Below are positions 7,219 through 13,867 of a stretch of DNA of 20,439 nucleotides, piece by piece (position 1 is the stretch's first letter; each line of letters begins with the position of its first letter). The translations under genes and the position numbers were made by a program. The notes beneath the pieces were generated by a model. That model did no database searches and was not told where the DNA came from. It saw nothing but the letters and a program-made list of their open reading frames with translations. This DNA is from DASSHC01 sp035693105 (lineage in GTDB: Bacteria; Chloroflexota; Chloroflexia; Thermomicrobiales; Thermomicrobiaceae): NCBI GenBank assembly GCA_035693105.1, contig DASSHC010000501.1, forward strand, positions 1 through 20,439. Direction: 5' to 3'.

Positions 7219-8135
7219 GACAGCTCCTCCAGCGCCTTCTGGAGCTGCTTCTCGGGCACCGCGCGCCCGTGCCAGGTGAAGTCGCGCTCCATGAATTCGA
7301 GACCCTTTCCCTTAACGGTGTGAGCGACGATGCAGTAGGGGCCGTCCTGGTAAGCGGTGGCCTCGGTCAGCGCCTGGTAGACGGCCTGGATATCGTGGCC
7401 GTCGATCTCGGCCACCTTCCAGCCGAAGGCGCGGTACTTGTCGTCGTACTTCTTGGGGTTGGTCAGGTTGGAGACCGCGGTCGTCTGCTGGAAGCCGTTG
7501 TTGTCCACGATGCCGATCAGGTTATTGAGCTGGTAGTTGGCCGACGACATGGCGGCCTCCCAGATCTGGCCCTCCTCCTGCTCGCCGTCGCCCATCAGGA
7601 CGTAGACATTGAAGTTGCGCGGCGCCCAGCGCGCCGCCAGCGCGTGGCCCTGGCCCATCGAGAGTCCCTGGCCCAGGCTACCGGTCGAGGCCTCGACCCC
7701 CGGCACCCGGCGCATGTTGGGATGCCCCTCCAGCGGGCTGCCGAGCTTGCGCAGCGTGTGCAGCTCGCTGACCGGAAAGTAGCCGGCGTTGGCCAGCACC
7801 GCGTAGAGGATCGGCGCCGCGTGCCCCTTGGAGAGGATGAAGCGGTCGCGCCCCGGCCAGTGCGGGTTGTTGGCGTCGTACTGGAGAATCCCGGCGAAGT
7901 AGAGAACGGCCATGAGTTCGGTGCAGGAGAAGGAGCTGCTGGGGTGACCCGAGCCGGCCTCGGTGGTCATCTCCAGCACCTGCCGCCGCAGCGTGTGCGA
8001 CAGCTCCCGCAGCCGCGTGATTTCCTGGTCGCTCAGGCCGCCGGACGAGGCGGCCGCGGCGTGCCCGGCCTGCCCAGCTTGCGCCGCTGCCGCCTGCCCG
8101 GCCTGCGCCTGGCTCTTTGCCTGCTGATCTGCCAT
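7215..8135 (-). CDS. Transketolase N-terminal subunit (TPP-binding)
   Basis: The protein has 306 residues, ATG 8135, with GGAGG eight bases upstream. It holds the diphosphate-binding half of transketolase: GSGHPSSSFS with His64, SKGHAAPILY with His105, GSLGQGLSMG at 152-161, and the TPP motif GDGEQEEG...IVDNN (182-213). The translation couples to the C-terminal subunit through a four-base overlap. The odd part is the first ~32 residues, a low-complexity Ala/Gln/Gly tail (AQAGQ-type repeats) not needed for the fold; it may be a disordered linker or a slippage-prone insertion. With the partner subunit and RpiA this forms a non-oxidative pentose phosphate cluster. Confidence 0.94.
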   Translation of the reverse strand: MADQQAKSQAQAGQAAAAQAGQAGHAAAASSGGLSDQEITRLRELSHTLRRQVLEMTTEAGSGHPSSSFSCTELMAVLYFAGILQYDANNPHWPGRDRFILSKGHAAPILYAVLANAGYFPVSELHTLRKLGSPLEGHPNMRRVPGVEASTGSLGQGLSMGQGHALAARWAPRNFNVYVLMGDGEQEEGQIWEAAMSSANYQLNNLIGIVDNNGFQQTTAVSNLTNPKKYDDKYRAFGWKVAEIDGHDIQAVYQALTEATAYQDGPYCIVAHTVKGKGLEFMERDFTWHGRAVPEKQLQKALEELS

Positions 8136-8265
8136 GCGACGAACCTCCGTCTGCGAATCCGCCTGCTATCATCACCCGCCCTGCCGCAAGTGGCTCACCA
8201 CGGCTCACCACCCATCGGCTCCCGGCGCTCGACCCCCAGCCCGCGGAAGGCCGTTGAGACAAATA

Positions 8266-8295
8266 TTGTCGCGCGGCCGGGCCGCATGGTACAAC
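8266..8295 (+). promoter_or_regulatory. Possible promoter for the secreted RlpA-like gene
   Basis: TTGTCG (8266-8271), an 18-bp spacer and TACAAC (8290-8295) give a moderate match to a sigma70 promoter. The start would lie near 8302, just before the shared palindrome and 38 bases before the ATG. Weaker than the promoter at 5315-5343. Confidence 0.35.
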
Positions 8296-8312
8296 AGGGG
8301 AGAGCCGAGGGC

Positions 8313-8322
8313 TGTACGTACA
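8313..8322. promoter_or_regulatory. TGTACGTACA palindrome, second copy, candidate operator
   Basis: This lies in CTGTACGTACAC (8312-8323), identical to 5302-5313. It ends 17 bases before the ATG at 8340, between the candidate promoter and the ribosome-binding site GAGAGG. The position fits an operator in the early transcribed region. Confidence 0.45.
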
Positions 8323-8339
8323 CCTGCGAGAGGATACCC

Positions 8340-9548
8340 ATGGGGAAGGGAAGGATCTCGCCGCAGCGGCTCGCCTTGGTCGTCGCGCTGCTGCTCAGCC
8401 TGGGCAGCGGGATCGCGCCGCGTGCGCATGCCGCGGCGGCCGACTCGGCGCCGGCGGTGGTCAGCTTTCGCGTCTACGCCACCCAGGAGGGGCTGGTCGG
8501 CGACAGCACCTCCACCGGCCACATCATCCAGCCCAACGACCACTTCGTGGCGCTCCCCTGCGTCTGCGTGCTGAGCAGCAAGGGCGGGCACGAGTTCCAG
8601 GTGCGCGTCGACTACAAGGGCAAGAGCGTGACCGCGCCGGTCTGGGATGTCGGCCCCTGGAATATCGACGACGACTACTGGAATCCCCCAGCTCAGCGCA
8701 AATACACGGGGCTGCCGCAGGGTGTGCCCGAGGCGACCGCGGCCTACTTCAACGGCTACAACGGCGGGCGCGACGGGAAGGGCCGTGCTGTGCGCATCCC
8801 GGCCGGGATCGATCTGGCCGACGGCACCTTCGCCGACCTCGGCATGAGCGACTCCGACTGGGTCACGGTCAGCTTTCTCTGGCTGCCGAGCGTCTCCCTC
8901 AACGCCCTGCCGGCCCTCCCCGCCGGCTACCAGGACATCCCGACGGTGGCCTTCGGCCAGCGCCCCCCGCTCGACCCGGTCAAGCCGAAGGACCCGGCGA
9001 AATACACCTACTTCCCGGAGACGCAGCACAACGTGGCCGCGCCGCTGATGGCCTACTGGAACGCCAACGGCGGCTGGCGCAACCTCGGGCTGCCGATCAC
9101 CGAGCTCTTCCGCGAGGTCTACGCCGACGGCTCCTGGAAGCTGGTGCAGTACTTCGAGCGGCAGATCCTGGAACTGAACCTGCCGGCCAAAGACGGCACG
9201 CCGCTGGTGACCTCCGGCTTGATCGGCTACAGCGCCTACGCGCCGCCCGACGCGCGCGCGCCGGTGACGCCCTTCACCAGCGACGCCGCGCACCAGTACT
9301 TCCCCCAGACGCAGCACTCGTTGAACAACGGCTTCAAGGCGTACTGGCAGGCGCACGGCGGCCTACCGGCCTTCGGCTATCCGATCACCGAGGAGTTCAG
9401 CGGCACCACACCGGCCGGGCGCAGGTACGTGGCGCAGATCTTCGAGCGCGCCCGCCTCGAGTGGTGGCCCGACCGCGTCGGCCAGCCCGACGAGATCACC
9501 CAGGGTCTCCTGGTCGTCGAACTGATGCGGCAGGCGGGCTGGATGTAG
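8340..9548 (+). CDS. Secreted protein: RlpA-like double-psi barrel plus two FGYP-type repeats
   Basis: The protein has 402 residues. ATG 8340 is preceded by GAGAGG at good spacing, and the frame upstream is a shadow. Residues 1-31 are a clear signal peptide (Arg, hydrophobic core, cleavage after PRAHA). Residues ~41-183 read like a double-psi beta-barrel of the RlpA type: STSTGHIIQPNDHFVALP, then GKSVTAPVWDVGPW with Asp103, then IDLADGTFADLGM and a closing VTVSFLWL. Cys74 and Cys76 form a CxC in the barrel. Two repeats follow (about 221-280 and 315-385): YFPETQHNV...AYWNANGG...LGLPITELF and YFPQTQHSL...AYWQAHGG...FGYPITEEF, each with an FER segment. This repeat is familiar from Chloroflexota extracellular proteins. 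Likely an envelope or glycan-associated protein; whether the barrel is enzymatic is unknown. Confidence 0.85.
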   Translation: MGKGRISPQRLALVVALLLSLGSGIAPRAHAAAADSAPAVVSFRVYATQEGLVGDSTSTGHIIQPNDHFVALPCVCVLSSKGGHEFQVRVDYKGKSVTAPVWDVGPWNIDDDYWNPPAQRKYTGLPQGVPEATAAYFNGYNGGRDGKGRAVRIPAGIDLADGTFADLGMSDSDWVTVSFLWLPSVSLNALPALPAGYQDIPTVAFGQRPPLDPVKPKDPAKYTYFPETQHNVAAPLMAYWNANGGWRNLGLPITELFREVYADGSWKLVQYFERQILELNLPAKDGTPLVTSGLIGYSAYAPPDARAPVTPFTSDAAHQYFPQTQHSLNNGFKAYWQAHGGLPAFGYPITEEFSGTTPAGRRYVAQIFERARLEWWPDRVGQPDEITQGLLVVELMRQAGWM

Positions 9549-9588
9549 GCGGGCGGCGCATCGGCCCGCGCTGGTGGCGCTCCACGTT

Positions 9589-9703
9589 GGCTCCCTCCAC
9601 TTCGGTCGGGATGACAGGGAAATATTGGGGCGGACGACAAGGACATGTCTCGTCCGGTAGGCTGCTCACTCTCCCTGTCATCCCGACCGAAGTGGAGGGA
9701 GCC
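9589..9703. repeat. Dispersed inverted-repeat element, copy 2 (perfect 32-bp arms)
   Basis: The arms 9589-9620 and 9672-9703 are perfect reverse complements over 32 bases, beginning GGCTCCCTCCACTTCGG. The 51-base centre has its own short stem (GGACGA with TCGTCC) around GACATGT. Such a transcript would fold into one long hairpin 40 bases after the stop of the secreted protein gene, so it could also end transcription. The rest of this 341-base gap (9549-9889) holds the promoter and operator of the regulator gene; otherwise I see nothing in it. Confidence 0.9.
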
Positions 9704-9765
9704 GTCGTGCCTGACGTCCCATCCTCTTCTTCAGCCACTCGCCCCTTCCACGGCCCCGCTCGCGC

Positions 9766-9794
9766 TTGACTTCTACCACTCCGGCGTGTAAATT
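9766..9794 (+). promoter_or_regulatory. Sigma70-type promoter of the manganese regulator/transporter genes
   Basis: -35 TTGACT (9766-9771), exactly 17 bp, then -10 TAAATT (9789-9794). The start would be near 9801, leaving a leader of about 90 bases before GTG 9890. The -10 runs into the palindrome at 9793-9806. Confidence 0.75.
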
Positions 9795-9806
9795 AGCCAT
9801 GGCTAA
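9793..9806. promoter_or_regulatory. DtxR/MntR-type operator overlapping the -10
   Basis: TTAGCCATGGCTAA is a perfect 14-bp palindrome covering the end of the -10 and the transcription start. The TTAG...CTAA ends resemble those of DtxR/IdeR-family boxes. The next gene is a DtxR-family regulator, so metal-dependent autorepression is the simplest reading. Confidence 0.7.
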
Positions 9807-9889
9807 ATCTCGATTTACCCACCGACGGCGACGCGGATTCGTCGCGTCGAATTGCTTGGTGAAACGCTACGTAAATTCTTGGAGCTGAC

Positions 9890-10573
9890 GTGGTCGATAT
9901 CCATCTCTCATCGGGCGAAGAGGATTACCTGCGCGCGATCTATCACCTGAGCCAGGAGAGCCAGGGCGAACCGGTCGGCACGCTGGCGATTGCCACCTGG
10001 CTGGAGGTCGCCGCCGCCTCGGTGACCAATATGGTCAAGAAGCTGGCCGGGCGGGGGCTGGTCGATCACAGCCCCTACCGCGGGGTCACGCTGACTCCGC
10101 TAGGCCGTCGCGCCGCGTTGGAGGTCGTGCGGCACCACCGCCTGCTCGAGCAGTACCTGCACGAGCAACTGGGCATGCCCTGGGAGCAGGTGCATGTCGA
10201 GGCCGATCGCCTGGAGCACGCGCTCTCGGAGGCCGTCGAGGAGCGCATCGACCGCTTGCTCGGCCACCCCACCACCGATCCTCACGGCGCGCCGATCCCC
10301 TCCAAGAGCGGGACGATCGAGCGCTCGGAGCGCCGCCCGCTGTGGCAGATCGCGCCCGAGTCGATCGTGGTGGTGGCCGAGGTGGCCGACGAGGAAGCCG
10401 ACCTCCTCACCTACCTGGAAGACCTGGGGCTGACGCCGGGCACGCGAGTCGAGGTGCTGGCCAAGTCGCCCTTCGACGGGCCGCTGCAAGTGCGCGTTGG
10501 CGCACGGGAGTACGCCCTGGGCGAGCGCGTGGCCCGCGCCGTCCAGGTCACGAGCGTGGCGGGCCGGCCGTGA
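9890..10573 (+). CDS. mntR: DtxR/MntR-family metal-dependent repressor
   Basis: The protein has 227 residues; start GTG 9890 has GGAG five bases before it. The order is a winged helix-turn-helix (about 7-70, recognition part ASVTNMVKKLAGRGLV), a metal-binding/dimerisation domain (about 75-145, RHHRLLEQYL and VEADRLEHALSE, ending HGAPIP), and a C-terminal FeoA/SH3-like domain (about 155-222). By alignment from memory the primary metal ligands are Asp12, Asp106, Glu109 and His110. DtxR has Met10 and Cys102 where this has Asp12 and Asp106; Asp12 matches MntR Asp8. This carboxylate-rich set, and the NRAMP gene downstream, favour Mn(II) over Fe(II) sensing. With metal bound it should repress its own operon through the palindrome at 9793-9806. 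The symbol is by family and context. Confidence 0.9.
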   Translation: MVDIHLSSGEEDYLRAIYHLSQESQGEPVGTLAIATWLEVAAASVTNMVKKLAGRGLVDHSPYRGVTLTPLGRRAALEVVRHHRLLEQYLHEQLGMPWEQVHVEADRLEHALSEAVEERIDRLLGHPTTDPHGAPIPSKSGTIERSERRPLWQIAPESIVVVAEVADEEADLLTYLEDLGLTPGTRVEVLAKSPFDGPLQVRVGAREYALGERVARAVQVTSVAGRP

Positions 10574-10676
10574 ACGGTGACGTGTGATTCGCGCGAAGGA
10601 CGACGATGGTCAATTGGAAGCCCACGAACTCGACCGCGGGGAGCCTGGCGCGGAGCGGAGCGCGGAGCGTGGCGCG

Positions 10677-11981
10677 ATGAGTGGCGAGGGAACCCTCGGC
10701 CGGGCTGAGGATCGCACGGTCGAGTCCGCCCGCGCCGTCCTGACCGGCACGACCGGCGCTAACTGGTTCCAGCGCTTACTCCCCTTCCTCGGTCCCGCCT
10801 TCATCGCCAGCGTCGCCTACGTCGACCCCGGCAACTTCGCCACCAACATCCAGGGCGTCTCCGAATTCGGTTATCTGCTGATCTGGGTGATCGTCGCCAG
10901 CAACCTGATGGCGATGCTGATCCAGGCGCTCTCGGCCAAGCTCGGCATCGCCACCGGCCGCAACCTGGCCGAGCTCTGCCGCGACCGCTTCCCCAAGTCC
11001 GTCGTCTGGGTCATGTGGGGGTTGGCCGAGCTGGTGGCGATGGCGACCGACCTGGCCGAGTTCCTCGGTGCGGCGCTCGGCTTCAACCTGCTCTTTCACA
11101 TTCCGCTCTTCCCCGCCGCCATCCTGACCGGCATCGCCACCTTCATGATCCTGGGGCTGGAGCGGCGCGGCTTCCGCTCGCTGGAGGCGGTGATCGCCGT
11201 ACTGGTCGGCGTCATCGCCGTCAGCTACGTCATCGAGACCGTGCTCGACCAGCCCGACTGGGGCGCCATCGGCTACCACGCCGTCGTGCCGCAGTTCTCC
11301 GGGCAGGAGAGCATCCTGCTGGCGGTGGGCATCCTGGGCGCGACCGTGATGCCGCACGTGATCTACCTGCACTCCTCGCTGACCCAGAACCGCATCGTGC
11401 CCACCAACGCCCAGCAGGCGCGGCGCATCTTCCGCTTCGAGCTGATCGACGTGGTCATCGCCATGGGCATCGCCGGCGCGGTCAACGCGGCCATGCTGAT
11501 CATGGCGGCCGCGACCTTCCACGCCACCGGCAACACTCACGTGGCCTCGATCGAGGACGCGCATCTCACCCTCAAGCCGCTGCTCGGCTCGTTCTCCAGC
11601 GTCATCTTCGGCATCTCGCTCCTCGCCTCGGGGCTCTCCTCGTCCTCGGTCGGCACGATGGCGGGCCAGGTGATCATGCAGGGCTTTCTCCACCGCCAGA
11701 TCCCGATCTGGCTGCGGCGGCTGGTGACGATGCTCCCCACCTTCGTGGTGATCGGCCTCGGGCTCGACCCGACTCGCACCCTGGTCATCAGCCAGGTGGT
11801 GCTGAGTTTCGGCATCCCCTTCGCCCTGATTCCGCTGGTCATCTTCACCAAGAACCGGCATTTGATGGGCGAGCTGGTCAACCGGCGCCGCACCAACCTC
11901 GCCATCACGGCCATCACCGGGCTGATCGTGGCGCTGAATCTCTACCTGCTCTACAGCACGGTCGGCGGCTGGCTGGCCTGA
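10677..11981 (+). CDS. mntH: NRAMP-family Mn(II)/divalent metal transporter
   Basis: The protein imports Mn(II), with protons, across the inner membrane. It has about eleven hydrophobic helices and both NRAMP metal-site motifs: DPGN in helix 1 (Asp50, Asn53) and MPH in helix 6 (Met225, His227), matching the spacing of the D. radiodurans protein. The start is debatable. ATG 10677 gives 434 residues, the usual length, with GGAG nine bases upstream. An in-frame GTG at 10584, only ten bases after the regulator stop, would add 31 hydrophilic residues, but its ribosome-binding site is poor. The spacer 10641-10670 holds GCGGAGC-type short repeats. Downstream of the regulator on the same strand with no promoter seen between them, so it is likely one operon repressed when manganese is plentiful. 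It ends 7 bases from a convergent gene. Confidence 0.93.
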   Translation: MSGEGTLGRAEDRTVESARAVLTGTTGANWFQRLLPFLGPAFIASVAYVDPGNFATNIQGVSEFGYLLIWVIVASNLMAMLIQALSAKLGIATGRNLAELCRDRFPKSVVWVMWGLAELVAMATDLAEFLGAALGFNLLFHIPLFPAAILTGIATFMILGLERRGFRSLEAVIAVLVGVIAVSYVIETVLDQPDWGAIGYHAVVPQFSGQESILLAVGILGATVMPHVIYLHSSLTQNRIVPTNAQQARRIFRFELIDVVIAMGIAGAVNAAMLIMAAATFHATGNTHVASIEDAHLTLKPLLGSFSSVIFGISLLASGLSSSSVGTMAGQVIMQGFLHRQIPIWLRRLVTMLPTFVVIGLGLDPTRTLVISQVVLSFGIPFALIPLVIFTKNRHLMGELVNRRRTNLAITAITGLIVALNLYLLYSTVGGWLA

Positions 11982-11988
11982 GCGAGCG

Positions 11989-12792
11989 CTACGGCGTGAC
12001 GTCGCGGCGCTCGAACGCGACGACGGCTGCCGCCATGGCGGCAAACCCCAGTAGCAGGAGCACCAGCACGTGAAGCCAGGGAACGACGCCGCTGGCCAGA
12101 GCCGGCGTCGGGGAGTAGGCGGTGAAGATCGAGAGGTAGCCGAGCCAGTGGAGGCGCGCGATCAGCCCGGCGATGACCCAGATAAGGTAGAAGCCGAGGG
12201 TCAGCGCGGCGGCCAACGCGGCCGCCTTGCTCCGCTCGCTCAGCAGCGCCGAGAAGAGCGCGGCGTAGCCGGCGATGGCGACCGGGAACGACACCAGGAT
12301 GGTGGTCAGCGCGGCCAACTGGCCGAGCCCGAGCGCGGAGCCGACCAGAAGGGCGCCCACCGCGAGGATGACATCGGTCGCCAGCGCCACGATGACGATG
12401 CCGGCCAGCAGGGCGGCCAGCTTGCCCAACAGCAGACGCGTCCGGCTCTCCGGTACCGAGAGCCAGAGCTCGGCCGTGCCGCGCTCGACCTCCTGCGCCA
12501 CGACCGCCGCTCCACTCATGATCACGAAGATCGCCACGATCAGCGGCCAGATCAGGTTCAGCGACTCGACGCCGAGGTAGCTCGGCAGGCTGACCAGATC
12601 GGTGCTGGCCCCGAAAGCGCGCAGCAGCGCGTCGGGGTACGACTTGAGCATCGACTCGATGTCGGCGGCATTGTCGCGTACCGTGGGGTAGGCCGAGAGC
12701 ACGATCGCGATGTAGAGCGCGATCCCCAGCACGTACCAGAGAATCGTCCAGCGCAGGCTCCAGAGCGCCCGGCGAAACATCACCCGGCTCAT
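11989..12792 (-). CDS. ABC-2 type export permease
   Basis: The protein has 267 residues, ATG 12792, overlapping the stop of the ATPase gene by four bases (ATGA). About six hydrophobic helices are visible: near 15-35, 80-100, 122-150, 157-180, 190-212 and 236-257. A cytoplasmic segment QEVERGTAELWLSVPESRTRLLLGK follows helix 2, typical of the coupling region of ABC-2 permeases of the DrrB/YhaP/ABC2_membrane_3 kind. It pairs with the ATPase encoded just upstream to export an unknown substrate. Its 3' end is convergent with the manganese transporter gene, with only 7 bases between stops. Confidence 0.88.
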   Translation of the reverse strand: MSRVMFRRALWSLRWTILWYVLGIALYIAIVLSAYPTVRDNAADIESMLKSYPDALLRAFGASTDLVSLPSYLGVESLNLIWPLIVAIFVIMSGAAVVAQEVERGTAELWLSVPESRTRLLLGKLAALLAGIVIVALATDVILAVGALLVGSALGLGQLAALTTILVSFPVAIAGYAALFSALLSERSKAAALAAALTLGFYLIWVIAGLIARLHWLGYLSIFTAYSPTPALASGVVPWLHVLVLLLLGFAAMAAAVVAFERRDVTP

Positions 12793-13742
12793 CGGGATGC
12801 CGCCTCCTCAGTCTGCTCCCGCTCCGGCGCATAGTAGTGGAGGAAGACACTCTCCAGATCCGGAGGACCATAGGTCAGATCCTCGACCGGCAGCTCGCTC
12901 AGCAACCGCAAGAGCGGCCCCGGCGCCCCGCGCACCGCCAGCCGAAGCTGACGCCCCGCCGGATCGATGCCGAGCACGCGCACCCCCGGCAGCGCCGCCA
13001 GCCGCTCCGGCGCGGCGGCCACCGGCTCCGCCAGTAGCACCAGCATCTCGCGCTCGCGCAGCGCCTTGAGCCGCGCCACATCCTCCACCGCCACCAGGCG
13101 CCCCTCGCGGATGATCGCCACCCGCTGAGCGACCTGCTCGACCTCGGGCAGCACGTGCGAAGAGAGAAAGACGGTGCGCCCACGCGCTTGCTCTTCGCGC
13201 AGCAGCTCCAGCAGGGTGGCCTGCATCAGCGGGTCGAGGCCGCTGCTCGGCTCGTCGAGGATCACCAGCGGCGCGTCGTGCATCAGCGCCTGCACGACGG
13301 CCAGCTTCTGGCGATTCCCTTTTGAGAGGTGCTTGACACGCAGGCCGAGATCGAGGTCGAGGTACTCGGCCAGCTTGAGGCCGCGCGTCAGGTCGCCGGC
13401 GCCCCGAAAGGCGGCGAAGAAGGCGAGCACGTCGCGCCCGGTCAACTGCTCCTGCAGATGCACCTCGCCCGGCAGGAAGCCGACGAGCGATTTGACTTCA
13501 GTAGATTGGCGCCAGCAGTCACGCCCGAAGATGCGCGCTTCTCCCGCGCTGGGGCGGATCAACCCCATCAGCACGCGGATCGTGGTCGTCTTGCCGGCGC
13601 CGTTCGGCCCCAGGAAGCCGAAGATCTCTCCCTGGGCCACGGCCAGGTCGAGATCGAGCACGCCGCGGCGCGCGCCGTAGCGCTTGGTGAGCTGTCTCAG
13701 TGCGATCGGCGGCGCCACCTCGTCCCCCGGTACCGTGGTCAT
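12789..13742 (-). CDS. ABC-2 type export ATP-binding protein (DrrA/CcmA-like)
   Basis: The protein has 317 residues from ATG 13742; the open frame extends 47 codons further upstream without family similarity, so I place the start here, although its ribosome-binding site is weak. The ATPase domain fills the first ~225 residues: Walker A GPNGAGKTT (45-53), Q-loop region FLPGEVHLQEQ, signature LSKGNRQ (139-145; the non-standard LSKGN form is usual in ABC-2 drug/bacitracin-type exporters), Walker B LVILDEPSSGLD (159-170) and switch His196 in SSHVL. The C-terminal ~90 residues are the regulatory extension seen in DrrA-like proteins. It supplies ATP energy to the permease encoded by the overlapping next gene. 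A TACAAT hexamer at 13760-13765 (minus) might be its -10, without a good -35. Confidence 0.93.
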   Translation of the reverse strand: MTTVPGDEVAPPIALRQLTKRYGARRGVLDLDLAVAQGEIFGFLGPNGAGKTTTIRVLMGLIRPSAGEARIFGRDCWRQSTEVKSLVGFLPGEVHLQEQLTGRDVLAFFAAFRGAGDLTRGLKLAEYLDLDLGLRVKHLSKGNRQKLAVVQALMHDAPLVILDEPSSGLDPLMQATLLELLREEQARGRTVFLSSHVLPEVEQVAQRVAIIREGRLVAVEDVARLKALREREMLVLLAEPVAAAPERLAALPGVRVLGIDPAGRQLRLAVRGAPGPLLRLLSELPVEDLTYGPPDLESVFLHYYAPEREQTEEAASR

Positions 13743-13867
13743 CGACCGTTTCCGCACCAATTGTAGACCGAAGACGCATAGCCAGCGGCGGCGAGATGGG
13801 GTACAGTTGAGTTCAGACGAGACAAGGTCGCCCTTGGGCGCGTTCGACCAGCGGTTGGGGCCGCGGG

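Noticed and set aside
8192..8211. Tandem GGCTCACCAC repeat upstream of the transketolase gene
   Set aside because: Only two units, neither palindromic nor aligned with a promoter; probably chance.
10776..12044. Minus-strand 422-codon open frame opposite the NRAMP gene
   Set aside because: It has Asp/Gln/His-rich shadow composition, while the plus strand encodes clear NRAMP helices with DPGN and MPH.
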